Source of the DNA: Alphaproteobacteria bacterium
Lineage (GTDB): Bacteria; Pseudomonadota; Alphaproteobacteria; Micropepsales; Micropepsaceae
Direction of reading: 5' to 3'
Assembly: GCA_017983635.1 (NCBI GenBank)
Contig: JAGOBA010000010.1
Coordinates: 96,725-160,724 of the forward strand
Length of the DNA: 64,000 nucleotides
Positions 26,327-35,298 of the stretch are shown here, piece by piece (position 1 is the stretch's first letter; each line of letters begins with the position of its first letter). Below the pieces are notes generated by a model. The model did no database searches and was not told the DNA's origin. It was given only the letters and a program-made list of their open reading frames with translations. The position numbers and the translations under genes are program-made.

Positions 26327-28588
26327 ATGGCCACCAACGCCGGTCCGCGCGTGCTCCTGAAGAAAATGCACGAGATCATGGTCGAGCGCATCTCGCCGCA
26401 AGCGCGCCTCGACAAGATCGTCAAGCACATCGCCGCCAACATGGTGGCCGAGGTGTGCTCGATCTATCTGGTGAAAGCCGGCGGCGCGCTCGAGCTCTTC
26501 GCGACCGAAGGCTTGAACAAAGCCGCCGTCCACGCGACGCGCCTGAAAAAGGGTGAGGGCATTATCGGCGACGTCGCGCAGCACGCCAGGCCCTTGAACC
26601 TCTCCGACGCACCTTCGCACCCCAGCTTCTCGTACCGGCCGGAAACCGGCGAAGACCCATATCAGTCGATGTTGGGCGTGCCGATCTTGCGCACCGGCGG
26701 CGGCACGCTGGGCGTTCTCGCCGTGCAAAATCGCACGCATCGCCAGTACGGCGACGAAGAAGTCGAAGCGCTGCAGACCGTCGCGATGGTCCTGTCGGAA
26801 ATGGTCGTCTCGGGCTCGCTCGTCGACCTGAGCGAGATCGATCTAGGCCCTAAGCGCGACCGGCCGTGGCGCGGGCAGGGCGTCTCGTTCTGCGAAGGCA
26901 TCGCCATGGGCCGCGCTGTCCTGCACGAGCCGCGGGTCAAAGTCGAAAAGCTGATCGCCGACGATTCAATTGCAGAGCGCGACCGCCTGGACCTCGCTAT
27001 CGCCGACCTGCGCCGGGCGATCGACGTAATGCTCGCCGCCGAAGACACCGTGATCACCGGCGAAACCCGCGACGTGCTCGAAGCCTACCGGATGTTCGCC
27101 CACGACCGCGGCTGGATCACAAAGCTGCGCGAAGCGGTGATGACCGGCCTCACCGCGGAGGCCGCGGTCGAGCGCGTGCAAAACGACACCCGGGCTCGCA
27201 TGGCCCGCCAAACCGACCCGCTGCTTCGCGAGCGTCTGCACGATCTCGACGATATCGCGAACCGCCTACTCCGCCACCTCACTGGTAAGGCCGACACCGC
27301 CGCACACGACACGCTGCCCGCCGATACGCTGCTGTTCGCGCGCACGATGGGCCCGGCGGAACTGCTCGACTACGACCGTTCGAAACTGCGCGGCCTCGTT
27401 CTTGAGGAAGGCTCGCCCACCAGCCACGTCGCCATCGTCGCCCGCGCGTTGGACATCCCGCTGATCGGCCGCATCGACGGCGTGCTCGACCAAGTTGAGG
27501 TCGGCGACTGGGTCATCGCCGACGGCGACACGGCGGAGATTCACATTCGCCCCGCACACGAGGTGCGCGAGGCTTATCGCCACAAGCTGGCGCTCCGCGC
27601 CCAACGACAAGCAGCCTTCGCCGCTCAACGACTGTTGCCGGCGGTGACGAAAGACGGCGAACGCATCAAGCTCCTGATGAACGCCGGCCTCATTGCCGAT
27701 ATCCCGCATTTGGAAGAAACCGGCGCCGAAGGTATCGGCCTGTTCCGCACCGAACTTCAGTTCATGATCTCAAGCGAGATGCCGCGGCTGAAGAACCTTG
27801 TCGACCTCTACACGGCGGTTCTCGACGCGGCGCAGGGCAAGACGGTGGTCTTCCGCACGCTCGATCTCGGCGGCGACAAGGTGCTGCCCTACGCGCGCCC
27901 GCTTGTCGAAGAAAACCCCGCCATGGGCTGGCGCGCGATCCGCATGACGCTCGATCGCCCCGCCTTGCTTCGCTATCAAATCAGAGCGCTGCTCCGCGCC
28001 GCGCGCGGCCGCGATCTCGATCTGATGTTTCCGATGGTGGCCGAGGTCGCGGAGTTCCGCACCGCGCGCACGCTCGTCGATCGCGAACTCGAGCGTCTCT
28101 CGCGCCAGAACGAAGATCCGCCCCGCAAAGTCCGCGTCGGAACGATGCTCGAAGTCCCCGCCTTGGCGTTCCAGATGCCCGCACTTTTGAGCACGGTCGA
28201 TTTTATTTCGGTCGGCTCGAACGACCTGATGCAGTTTTTTTTCGCCAGCGATCGCGGCAACCCCCGCCTGGGCAGCCGCTACGATCTCCTGAGCCCGCCT
28301 ATGCTTAATTTCTTGAAAGGAATTGTGGACAGCGCGCGTCAGCGCGGCGTGCCCGTTACGTTGTGCGGCGAAATGGCGGGCCGCCCGCTGGAGGCGATGG
28401 CGTTGATTGGCCTAGGTTTTCGCTCGCTTTCTATGGCCCCGGCCTCAGTCGGCCCGGTGAAACAGATGTTGCTTGGCCTCGATGCCGCGAAACTCGCCGC
28501 CTTGATGGCCGGCCTCTATGATCGCACCGAGCACTCGCTGCGAGAGCAGTTGAAACAATTTGCAATCAATGAGCGCGTGCCGATCTGA
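26327..28588 (+). CDS. ptsP: Phosphoenolpyruvate-protein phosphotransferase PtsP (EI-Ntr)
   Basis: 753 residues. N-terminal GAF domain (residues about 20-160), then the PTS enzyme I core: N-terminal HPr-interacting part, swivelling domain with phospho-His367 in SPTSHVAIVARA, and PEP-binding TIM barrel with GLFRTELQFM, SVGSNDLMQFFF and VTLCGEMAG. It passes phosphate from PEP to NPr and EIIA-Ntr, a regulatory chain for nitrogen and potassium, not sugar uptake. Start at ATG 26327 with GGGG upstream; an in-frame GTG at 26303 falls in the repeat flank. Confidence 0.95.
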   Translation: MATNAGPRVLLKKMHEIMVERISPQARLDKIVKHIAANMVAEVCSIYLVKAGGALELFATEGLNKAAVHATRLKKGEGIIGDVAQHARPLNLSDAPSHPSFSYRPETGEDPYQSMLGVPILRTGGGTLGVLAVQNRTHRQYGDEEVEALQTVAMVLSEMVVSGSLVDLSEIDLGPKRDRPWRGQGVSFCEGIAMGRAVLHEPRVKVEKLIADDSIAERDRLDLAIADLRRAIDVMLAAEDTVITGETRDVLEAYRMFAHDRGWITKLREAVMTGLTAEAAVERVQNDTRARMARQTDPLLRERLHDLDDIANRLLRHLTGKADTAAHDTLPADTLLFARTMGPAELLDYDRSKLRGLVLEEGSPTSHVAIVARALDIPLIGRIDGVLDQVEVGDWVIADGDTAEIHIRPAHEVREAYRHKLALRAQRQAAFAAQRLLPAVTKDGERIKLLMNAGLIADIPHLEETGAEGIGLFRTELQFMISSEMPRLKNLVDLYTAVLDAAQGKTVVFRTLDLGGDKVLPYARPLVEENPAMGWRAIRMTLDRPALLRYQIRALLRAARGRDLDLMFPMVAEVAEFRTARTLVDRELERLSRQNEDPPRKVRVGTMLEVPALAFQMPALLSTVDFISVGSNDLMQFFFASDRGNPRLGSRYDLLSPPMLNFLKGIVDSARQRGVPVTLCGEMAGRPLEAMALIGLGFRSLSMAPASVGPVKQMLLGLDAAKLAALMAGLYDRTEHSLREQLKQFAINERVPI

Positions 28589-28737
28589 TCTTCCGCATGC
28601 GGACGAACGTTTGCGGGGACCGCTTTGTTTTGCAATATTTAACGGCTCAATGCCTAAAGTGTCAGGCTGATCGTGCAAGCCAGCATTGCGCATCGGCCAG
28701 CGAAAAAAGACACCGAGTGGGGACGAGATAACGCTCA

Positions 28738-29775
28738 ATGAGCAACGTGTCGCAATTGCCGTCGACGGCCGAGCGCAAAGAGCGGCGCCGCTTGCACCTG
28801 CGTGAGGTGACCGAGCCCGCGCCCGCCGGCGAAACCGTCGGCGCCGTACTCGGCGCCGCGCGCACGGAGCGCGGCATCGAAGCCGCCACGATCGCAAAGG
28901 CGCTCAAGATGAGCCGCGGTCAACTCGAAGCGATCGAAGCGAACGACTTTGCGAAATTGCCGGGCCGCACCTACGCCGTCGGCTTCGTGCGCGCTTATGC
29001 GAAGTACCTGCACCTCGACGACGAAGCGATCGTGCAGCGCTTCAAGGATGAGTTCGCCGACCAAGAAGTCACCAAGCCCGTCGACCTCATCTTTCCCGAA
29101 GCGCAGGATGAACAACGCCTGCCGAACGGTTCGATCGTCATTCTAGCGTTGGTCATCGCGATGGTGATCTACGGCATTTCCTATCTCACGATCCCCAGCC
29201 GCAACACGACGACCGCGAAGGCGGACGAGCCTGCCGTAATCGTGGAGCAGCCGAAAGTCGAAGTCGCCGGGCCCGCACCGGCCGCCGCGGTTCCCGCGAA
29301 AGTTGATCCGGCGCCGAGCGCGCTCGTGCCGGCGGCAGCCGAACCGACCGCGCCCGAACCGCCGACAACCTTCGTCGCCGGCGACAACGCGCTGCCGAAA
29401 GCCGAAGCGGCGACGCCCAGCTTCACCATCGCACAAGTGCAACCGATCGCCGACGAGAAGCCCGCTGCGCAAACCACGCCAGTCGCGACGAACAGTGCCG
29501 CGCGTATCACGTTGACCGCGCTCGAGCCCGCTTACATTCGAGTCCGGCAAACGCAGGCGCCGCGCAAAATCATCGTCGCGCGTGTGCTCGAGACCGGCGA
29601 ATCATTTCAAGGCCCGGACACGACGAATCTGATTATGCAAACGGGCAATGCCGGTGGACTTCAAGTTGCAGTAGACGGCCGTGTGATCGGCGTGATGGGA
29701 AAGCGCGGTGAAGTGTTGACGCGAATCCCTTTTGATCCCTCGTACTTTCTGGAACGAATGGCCGCATCGCAATAA
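28738..29775 (+). CDS. RodZ-like HTH membrane protein (HTH_25/DUF4115)
   Basis: 345 residues. Cytoplasmic N-terminus with an XRE-like HTH (VGAVLGAARTERGIEAATIA, KMSRGQLEAIEANDFAKLPG, and YAVGFVRAYAKYL), one TM segment near residues 131-148 (IVILALVIAMVIYGISYL), an Ala/Pro/Glu-rich periplasmic linker, and a C-terminal DUF4115 domain (ITLTALEPAYIRVRQTQ, then GKRGEVLTRIPFDPSYFLER). RodZ links MreB to the cell-wall machinery. Same-strand neighbour of ptsP. Confidence 0.88.
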   Translation: MSNVSQLPSTAERKERRRLHLREVTEPAPAGETVGAVLGAARTERGIEAATIAKALKMSRGQLEAIEANDFAKLPGRTYAVGFVRAYAKYLHLDDEAIVQRFKDEFADQEVTKPVDLIFPEAQDEQRLPNGSIVILALVIAMVIYGISYLTIPSRNTTTAKADEPAVIVEQPKVEVAGPAPAAAVPAKVDPAPSALVPAAAEPTAPEPPTTFVAGDNALPKAEAATPSFTIAQVQPIADEKPAAQTTPVATNSAARITLTALEPAYIRVRQTQAPRKIIVARVLETGESFQGPDTTNLIMQTGNAGGLQVAVDGRVIGVMGKRGEVLTRIPFDPSYFLERMAASQ

Positions 29776-29882
29776 TTGCGGAGGTGGCGGCTTGACCCTG
29801 CCGCCGCAGGCGAACACCCTCGACGGATGAAAGTGATTCGCACGGGACGCGAGTCACTGGGGCGCTTACCGTCGAGGGGCTC

Positions 29883-30536
29883 ATGACACACGCAGAAGAC
29901 ACATCAACGAATCACGCGCCGAGACCGCGCGCAGGCCGTCCGCGTAGCGCGGAATCGCGCCGGGCGATCATCCAATCCGCAATGCACATTCTTCAGAACG
30001 ACGGCTATGCCGCTCTGAACATTGAAGCAATTGCCGCTCGCGCGGGCGTTTCGAAACAAACGATTTACCGCTGGTGGCCGTCGGCCGCCTTCATCGTTCT
30101 AGAGGCCCTGACCGCCGATATGCAGGCCCAAGACACGATCCCGCCGGACACCGGCTCGCTCAAAGGCGATCTGCAGGAACTGGTTCGTCCGACCGTGCGG
30201 GCCCTGGCCTCGCGCCGCGGGCCCGTCTTCAAGGCGCTGATCGCCGAGGCGCAGGCCGACGCCCGCTTCGCCGAAGCTTTCCGCACTTCGCTGATGGAAG
30301 CGCACCGCGAAACCGTCCGCGCCATCCTCGGCCGGGCTCAGTTGCGCGGCGAGACGGCATTCGATGTCGACCCGGAATTGGTGGCCGACATGATTTACGG
30401 ACCGATCCTCTATCGGCTCCTGAACGGCCACGGCCAACTCGATGAAACGTTTGCGTTTAATCTGACCGATGCGACCGTGATCGCCGCCCGCCACCGCGAG
30501 CCGGCCGCCCGCCGCGCGGCCGAAGCGGCCGAGTAA
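29883..30536 (+). CDS. TetR/AcrR-family transcriptional regulator
   Basis: 217 residues. N-terminal HTH: RRAIIQSAMHILQNDGYAAL then IEAIAARAGVSKQTIYRWW; the variable C-terminal ligand domain contains VADMIYGPILYRLL. The basic proline-rich start (PRPRAGRPRSAESRR) is common in the family. GAGGGGCTC-ATG supports the start. No obvious divergent target gene; RodZ-like lies upstream on the same strand and a hybrid kinase downstream. Confidence 0.9.
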   Translation: MTHAEDTSTNHAPRPRAGRPRSAESRRAIIQSAMHILQNDGYAALNIEAIAARAGVSKQTIYRWWPSAAFIVLEALTADMQAQDTIPPDTGSLKGDLQELVRPTVRALASRRGPVFKALIAEAQADARFAEAFRTSLMEAHRETVRAILGRAQLRGETAFDVDPELVADMIYGPILYRLLNGHGQLDETFAFNLTDATVIAARHREPAARRAAEAAE

Positions 30537-30574
30537 GCAAATCCGCGCTCGCGGGTTTCTAAGTCCTTAAGATC

Positions 30575-30605
30575 GGGGCTCCAACGCCGCAGGCGCTGGG
30601 GCCCC
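30575..30605 (+). terminator. Stem-loop after the TetR gene
   Basis: GGGGCTCCAACGCC, loop GCA, GGCGCTGGGGCCCC: a 14 bp stem with two imperfect pairs. No T-run follows, so a Rho-independent terminator is likely but weak. Confidence 0.5.
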
Positions 30606-30641
30606 GCATCGTTTCACCCGAAATTAGCGGCGGTGTGACAC

Positions 30642-30659
30642 CCTGGACTCAGGTCCAGG
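30642..30659. repeat. Perfect short palindrome before the hybrid kinase
   Basis: CCTGGAC-TCAG-GTCCAGG, a 7 bp perfect inverted repeat with a 4 nt loop, 13 bp before the GTG start of the kinase. It could be an operator or a hairpin covering the ribosome-binding region. Confidence 0.4.
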
Positions 30660-30672
30660 CTGGTTCTCACCC

Positions 30673-32895
30673 GTGTTCACCCGTACGACGTCCGTTGTTG
30701 CTCGCGAAGGCAGAAAGGCACGCTCGTCGTTGTGGTGGGCGATGTTCGGCGCCGCCTTGGCGGTGACGGCTCTCATCGTCATTTGGATCGTCCACCAGCA
30801 GGACCAGCGCCGCGTCTACGAGCGCCTCGCCCAAGCGGACAAAGCCGCCGACCAGATCTTGCTCGCCGACGAACGCCTGACCATGTCGGCGAACATGGCC
30901 GTCGCCACCGGCGAGACCCATTGGATCGATCGCTACGACGCCAGTATCCCGCTCATCGATCAGAGCATCGCCCGCGCCCGCGCGTTGGCCCCGAAAGAGG
31001 TGTCGGCGCGCTTCCAGGCCGAAACCAGCAAGTCGAATGATCGCTTGGTCGAGCTCGAACGCCTCTCCTTCGAGGCCGTTCGCGCGCACGACAAGGCCAA
31101 GGCCCGCGCGATCCTCGGCGGTGAAGAGTACGCCCGGCACAAGAAAATCTTGAGCGACGGCACCGACCGCTTCGTCGCCGCAATCATCGCCGACGTGCGC
31201 GCCGAACTCACCGGCGTGGAGAACGAAGCCAACGCACTCGTTTTCATCGTCATCTGTGTTGCCCTCGCAGGTGCCTTCATCGGACGGCGGGTCCTGGTCG
31301 AGAGCCTAAGCCGCACCGAACGCGCCTATGACATTGCCGAGAGCGCGAACCGCGCCAAGTCCGACTTCCTGGCGATGATGAGCCACGAAATCCGCACGCC
31401 CATGAACGGCGTCCTCGGCATGACCAGCGTTCTGCTCGACACAGAACTGACGGCCGAGCAGCGCAAGAGTGCCTCGACGATCCGCGAATCCGCCGACAGC
31501 CTTCTCGCCATCATCAACGACGTGCTCGATTTCTCGAAGCTCGACGCCGGCGCGATGGAGATGGAGCACGCGCCCTTCGACCTGCACGCGCTCTTGACCT
31601 ACACCGGCGAAATCGTAACGCCGCGCGCCAACGCCAAGGCGATCGGCCTCAGCGTCGACATTGGCGCGGGCACCCCACGCTATGTCACGTCGGACGCCGG
31701 ACGCATCCGCCAAGTCGTGCTGAACCTCTTGGGCAACGCGGTGAAGTTCACCGACCAAGGCTCGGTGACATTGCGCGCCCGCACCTTCGAAGCGGCCGTT
31801 GGCAACGTCACGCTCCGCGTCGAAGTCATCGACACCGGCATCGGCATTCCCTGCGAAAAGCAAAACTCGCTGTTCCAAAGCTTCACGCAGGCCGACGCTT
31901 CGATCTCGCGCCGCTACGGTGGCACGGGGCTCGGCCTTGCGATCTCGCGCAAGCTCGTCGCGTGCCTCGGCGGCACGATCGGTGTGAATAGCAATATCGG
32001 CAAAGGCTCGACCTTCTGGTTCGAGATTCCGTTGGGCGTAGCCAGCGCGGACGAACAGCGTGCCGCCGCCAGCCGCGGCCACGACAGCACGCGCGTCGAC
32101 GAGGCGCGCGCGCAGATTGCGGCGCTCGGCCGCCCGCTACGCGTGCTCGTCGTCGAAGACAACGCCACCAATCAGTTGGTCGCGCGCTCCGTTCTCGCCA
32201 AGTTCGACATCACGCCCGACATGGCCGGTAACGGTCTCGAAGCGATCGAGGCCGTCCGCCGCGCGACCTACGACGTCATTTTGATGGACGTGCATATGCC
32301 GGAGATGGATGGCCTGACCGCAACGCGCACGATCCGCGCTCTGCCGGCCCCGAAGTCGCAGGTCCCCATCATCGCCTTGACCGCGAACGCGTTCGACACC
32401 GACGCCGACAACTGCCGCGCTGCCGGCATGAACGCTCACATCGGTAAGCCCTTCCGCCGCGAAGAACTACTGATCGCCCTCGCAAACGCCGTCGCCGGCA
32501 AACTGCAGTTCCAGGCAACCGAAGCGCCAGCCAAAGCCGACGCCACGCCGGACGCCGTCAACTGGCAAACGATCGAAACCTTCCGCACCGACTCCGGCGA
32601 AGAAACGCTGCGCCTGCTGATCGACACTTACCTTGCCGACACCGCCGCCAAACTCGACCAACTCCAATGCCTCCTCAAAGCGGGTGCGAAGACGGAAGAA
32701 ACTGTCCGAATCGCCCACTCTCTCAAAAGCGCCAGCGCCATGGCCGGCGCCCCCACGCTGGCAAAACTCGCACTCCACATGGAAAGGACGCTCCGCCAAG
32801 ACCCGTCCAAAGTCGAAGCCGGCGACGCCGAAACAATGAAGACCCACTTCACAGCCTACCGCACCGCCCTCATCGCCAAGGGTTTGGCTGCCTAG
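30673..32895 (+). CDS. Hybrid sensor histidine kinase with receiver and Hpt domains (copy 1)
   Basis: 740 residues. TM1 about 21-41, a periplasmic helical sensor about 42-188, TM2 about 189-207, HisKA with H238 ([16 protein letters not shown]), HATPase (VLNLLGNAVKFT, DTGIGIP and [13 protein letters not shown]), receiver with phospho-Asp539 ([14 protein letters not shown]), and a C-terminal Hpt domain with H682 (RIAHSLKSASAM). It contains a complete His-Asp-His phosphorelay and needs only an output regulator, not seen nearby. The start is a GTG without a clear ribosome site. Close paralogue of the kinase at 42013-44328. Confidence 0.9.
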   Translation: MFTRTTSVVAREGRKARSSLWWAMFGAALAVTALIVIWIVHQQDQRRVYERLAQADKAADQILLADERLTMSANMAVATGETHWIDRYDASIPLIDQSIARARALAPKEVSARFQAETSKSNDRLVELERLSFEAVRAHDKAKARAILGGEEYARHKKILSDGTDRFVAAIIADVRAELTGVENEANALVFIVICVALAGAFIGRRVLVESLSRTERAYDIAESANRAKSDFLAMMSHEIRTPMNGVLGMTSVLLDTELTAEQRKSASTIRESADSLLAIINDVLDFSKLDAGAMEMEHAPFDLHALLTYTGEIVTPRANAKAIGLSVDIGAGTPRYVTSDAGRIRQVVLNLLGNAVKFTDQGSVTLRARTFEAAVGNVTLRVEVIDTGIGIPCEKQNSLFQSFTQADASISRRYGGTGLGLAISRKLVACLGGTIGVNSNIGKGSTFWFEIPLGVASADEQRAAASRGHDSTRVDEARAQIAALGRPLRVLVVEDNATNQLVARSVLAKFDITPDMAGNGLEAIEAVRRATYDVILMDVHMPEMDGLTATRTIRALPAPKSQVPIIALTANAFDTDADNCRAAGMNAHIGKPFRREELLIALANAVAGKLQFQATEAPAKADATPDAVNWQTIETFRTDSGEETLRLLIDTYLADTAAKLDQLQCLLKAGAKTEETVRIAHSLKSASAMAGAPTLAKLALHMERTLRQDPSKVEAGDAETMKTHFTAYRTALIAKGLAA

Positions 32896-32989
32896 CGTGT
32901 ATCCCCGGACCGCAGGCACGCATGCGAGTGTAGCCGGCAACTCACACGAGTACTTAGCTCTTACGGTTTACGCATTCGCAATATCGCGG

Positions 32990-33018
32990 TCTGGCAGTCG
33001 GGCGCCGGCCCTGCTATC
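32990..33018 (+). promoter_or_regulatory. Putative near-leaderless promoter for the DUF924 gene
   Basis: TCTGGC at 32990-32995, 17 bp spacer, GCTATC at 33013-33018. The ATG begins 9 nt after the -10 box, so transcription would start at or just before the start codon. The same pattern precedes ispG and prfA. Confidence 0.5.
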
Positions 33019-33026
33019 TCGCCTGC

Positions 33027-33605
33027 ATGAATGATCCGCGACAGGTACTCGATTTTTGGTTCGCTCCGCCCGGCCACGTGGAGCACGACAAAACGCGTGC
33101 CGTTTGGTTCAAGAAGGACCTCGCCTTCGACGCTGAGATCCGCACGCGCTTCGCCGCGCTGATCGAAAGCGGGCTCAAGGGTGGCCTCGCACCTTGGCGC
33201 ACAACGCCGGACGGTGCGGTGGCGGAAATCATCGTCCTCGATCAGTTCACCCGCAACAGTTTCCGCGACGCCCCGCGCGCCTTCGCCGGCGATGCGCGCG
33301 CCCTCGAAGCGGCGAAAGCGCTGGTTGCGAGCGGCGCCGACCGCGCGCTACCTGGCGTCCGCCGCCAATTCGTCTACCTGCCGTTCGAGCACGCCGAAGA
33401 CCTCGCGATGCAGAACGAGTCCATGCGCCTCTTCACCCAGCTCGCAAACGAAGAGCCCGCGCTCGCCGACCTCCCGAAGTGGGCCGAGAGCCACCGCGCC
33501 ATCATCGCCCGCTTCAACCGCTTCCCCCACCGCAACGCCGTCCTCGGCCGCACGAGCACGCCGCGAGAAGAAGCCTTCCTGAAAGAGCCAGGTTCAAGCT
33601 TCTAA
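33027..33605 (+). CDS. DUF924 family protein
   Basis: 192 residues, cytoplasmic, all-helical TPR-like fold. Family markers: VLDFWFAPPGHVEHDKTRAV, then WFKKDLAFDAEIRTRF, EIIVLDQFTRNSFRD, VYLPFEHAEDLAMQ and RFPHRNAVLGR. Function unknown. The gene appears monocistronic, with a near-leaderless promoter upstream and repeat element B downstream. Confidence 0.92.
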   Translation: MNDPRQVLDFWFAPPGHVEHDKTRAVWFKKDLAFDAEIRTRFAALIESGLKGGLAPWRTTPDGAVAEIIVLDQFTRNSFRDAPRAFAGDARALEAAKALVASGADRALPGVRRQFVYLPFEHAEDLAMQNESMRLFTQLANEEPALADLPKWAESHRAIIARFNRFPHRNAVLGRTSTPREEAFLKEPGSSF

Positions 33606-33633
33606 CGACGGTGAGTTGTCGACTCAGCCTTTT

Positions 33634-33832
33634 CACCGCAAGCCACCAAGGTCCACCAAGAAGAATGACTCACACGATGAAACGATGACACGATGAGGTG
33701 ATCGCCCGCGCGCGATAGCGCGCAATCAAAATCTGATTGGCGCTTCGCGCCAAGGTGCGCACAACATCGTTTCATCGTGTGAGTTACTCTACCTTCTTGG
33801 TGAGCCTTGGTGCTCCTTCGTGCCTTGTGGTG
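33634..33832. repeat. Long tandem-armed inverted repeat, element B
   Basis: About 200 bp. Inner arms: CTCACACGATGAAACGATGA (33669 on) against TCATCGTTTCATCGTGTGAG-type sequence ending 33783, with 8 bp units ACGATGAA, ACGATGAC, ACGATGAG. Outer arms: CACCAAGGTCCACCAAGAAG against CTTCTTGGTGAGCCTTGGTG, ending with CACCGCAAG against CTTGTGGTG. Core has GCGCGCGATAGCGCGC and GGCGCTTCGCGCC hairpins. Occupies most of the 433 bp gap between the DUF924 and copper-chaperone genes; no gene seen there. Confidence 0.85.
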
Positions 33833-34038
33833 ACAAAACTGACTCACCACAGCAACCGACGCACGAAGACAATGCCCCGCCTGCGCACAACCTTTCACCT
33901 GCGTAATATTTCCCCATTGCCCCAATCCTTTTCGCCGCAGCGGGTACGCGCGGTTGCAGGCGCGATGGAAGGCACGTGGCCAAACGCTGTACAACCCCGC
34001 CCGACTGAAGAGCGAATCAACCTCCGGAGATACTCAAC

Positions 34039-34548
34039 ATGAAACGCCTATTGCCCGCGCTTGCGCTTCTATCGCTAACGGGCTGCTCCTACCTTGGTCT
34101 GAGCAGCAGCGAAAAGACCGCGATGACGGCGCCCGCCGCCGAAACGACGGCCGCCGTCGCGCAGCCGCCAGCCACGCAACCGACGCTCGCCGTCGCTGAA
34201 GGCTGGGCCCCGCCCACGCCGAAGGGCGCGAAGGCCGCAGCCGGCTTCTTCACGGTCGCCAACACCGGCACGGCAGGCGACAAGCTCCTCTCGGCCACCA
34301 GTCCGCGCGCCAAGTCGATCGAGATCCACGAGATGGAGATGGACGGCACGAAGATGAAGATGCGCCCGACGCAAGGCCTCGACGTCCCGGCCGGCGGCTC
34401 TGTCGCGCTGAACGAAAAGGGCAACCACCTGATGTTCATCGGTGTCGACAAGCCCTTCAAGGACGGCGAAACGATCCCCGTCACGCTGACCTTCGAAAAG
34501 AGCGGCGAAGTCCAAACCACGCTGACCGTCAAGAAGCCGGGCAAGTAA
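34039..34548 (+). CDS. PCu(A)C-type copper chaperone lipoprotein
   Basis: 169 residues. Lipoprotein signal MKRLLPALALLSLTGCSYLG (lipobox LTGC), an Ala/Thr/Pro spacer, then the PCuAC cupredoxin-like domain with the Cu(I) ligands in EIHEMEMDGTKMKMRP and GNHLMFIGVDKPF, matching the H(M)X10MX21HXM pattern. It delivers copper to cytochrome oxidase in the periplasm. GGAG lies upstream of the ATG. Followed by a stem-loop. Confidence 0.92.
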   Translation: MKRLLPALALLSLTGCSYLGLSSSEKTAMTAPAAETTAAVAQPPATQPTLAVAEGWAPPTPKGAKAAAGFFTVANTGTAGDKLLSATSPRAKSIEIHEMEMDGTKMKMRPTQGLDVPAGGSVALNEKGNHLMFIGVDKPFKDGETIPVTLTFEKSGEVQTTLTVKKPGK

Positions 34549-34559
34549 CGAACAGGGCA

Positions 34560-34584
34560 GGGCGCGCTCGATCGGGGCGCGCCC
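34560..34584 (+). terminator. Stem-loop after the copper chaperone gene
   Basis: GGGCGCGC (34560-34567), 9 nt loop, GCGCGCCC (34577-34584): a perfect 8 bp stem 11 bp after the stop. Only a short mixed AT tail follows. Confidence 0.55.
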
Positions 34585-34631
34585 CATTAGCTTAACCAAG
34601 CGTCACTATGCCGTTTTGATTCGCGCGCATT

Positions 34632-34678
34632 ACCGGTATCATCACGAATCCCGATGGGCCCTATAGAGTAACCGGTAT
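34632..34678 (+). promoter_or_regulatory. Paired ACCGGTAT sites around the Rrf2 gene promoter
   Basis: ACCGGTAT occurs at 34632-34639 and 34671-34678, 39 bp apart; the second overlaps the ATG. CTATAG at about 34660 may be the -10 box, again close to the start codon. The pairing suggests autoregulation by the Rrf2 protein, which is inference. Confidence 0.35.
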
Positions 34679-35114
34679 GCTCTCGCAAAAGGCGCGCTAC
34701 GCATTGCGCGCCACGCTTCACCTGGCCACAAAGAACACGGCGGATCCGCAACAGATCGCCGACATCGCCGAAGCCGCGAACGTGCCGCGCAAGTTCCTGG
34801 AACAAATTCTGATCGAGCTAAAGCGCCGGGGCATCGTGCACAGCGTCCGCGGCCGCCACGGCGGCTACCAACTCGGCCGCCCGCCGAAAGACATCTCCTT
34901 CGCCGAAATCATCCGCGTGATCGACGGCCCCTTGGCGCTGAGCCCCTGTGCCAGCCGCACGGCCTACCGCCGTTGCGAAGACTGCACCGACGAAACAACG
35001 TGCGCGATCCGTAAATCACTCATAGCCGTGCGAAATTCGACCGCCCGCATTCTGGAGCAGCACTCGCTGGCCGATGCGCTCGCCGACCGGCGGAAAATCA
35101 AGCCCGCAGCCTAA
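34677..35114 (+). CDS. Rrf2-family regulator, likely of sulfate/cysteine genes
   Basis: 145 residues. N-terminal winged HTH (MLSQKARYALRATLHLA, then NVPRKFLEQILIELKRRGIV and RGRHGGYQL). The cysteine cluster region PCASRTAYRRCEDC-TDETTC has four Cys, compatible with an Fe-S cluster or thiol sensing as in IscR and NsrR relatives. It sits directly upstream of a sulfate transporter operon on the same strand, so a CymR/CysR-like role in sulfur control is the best inference. Confidence 0.9.
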   Translation: MLSQKARYALRATLHLATKNTADPQQIADIAEAANVPRKFLEQILIELKRRGIVHSVRGRHGGYQLGRPPKDISFAEIIRVIDGPLALSPCASRTAYRRCEDCTDETTCAIRKSLIAVRNSTARILEQHSLADALADRRKIKPAA

Positions 35115-35192
35115 ATCACACCCGGATTTGCAACCTGCGTGATCTGTGGCGCCCCCGCGTCCTGTGCTTTCGTAATTCACAAAAATAATCTC

Positions 35193-35223
35193 TATTGACC
35201 CGATAGACATTAAAGATATTATC
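35193..35223 (+). promoter_or_regulatory. Sulfate-operon promoter with embedded inverted repeat
   Basis: TTGACC (35196-35201), 16 bp, TATTAT (35218-35223). The -35 is overlapped by TCTAT-N7-ATAGA (35193-35209), a candidate Rrf2 operator. Leader to the cysP ATG is about 70 nt. Confidence 0.6.
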
Positions 35224-35298
35224 CAGTGTGAACTTGTGGCCTGCGGGGCCGCACCCCACATCGATCCGGCGCCTGCCTGTCACGAAGGAGCAATTCTC

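Noticed and set aside
25385..26740. A 451-codon open frame antisense to lysC and ptsP
   Set aside because: Crosses two well-identified genes and a repeat; composition is that of an antisense shadow.
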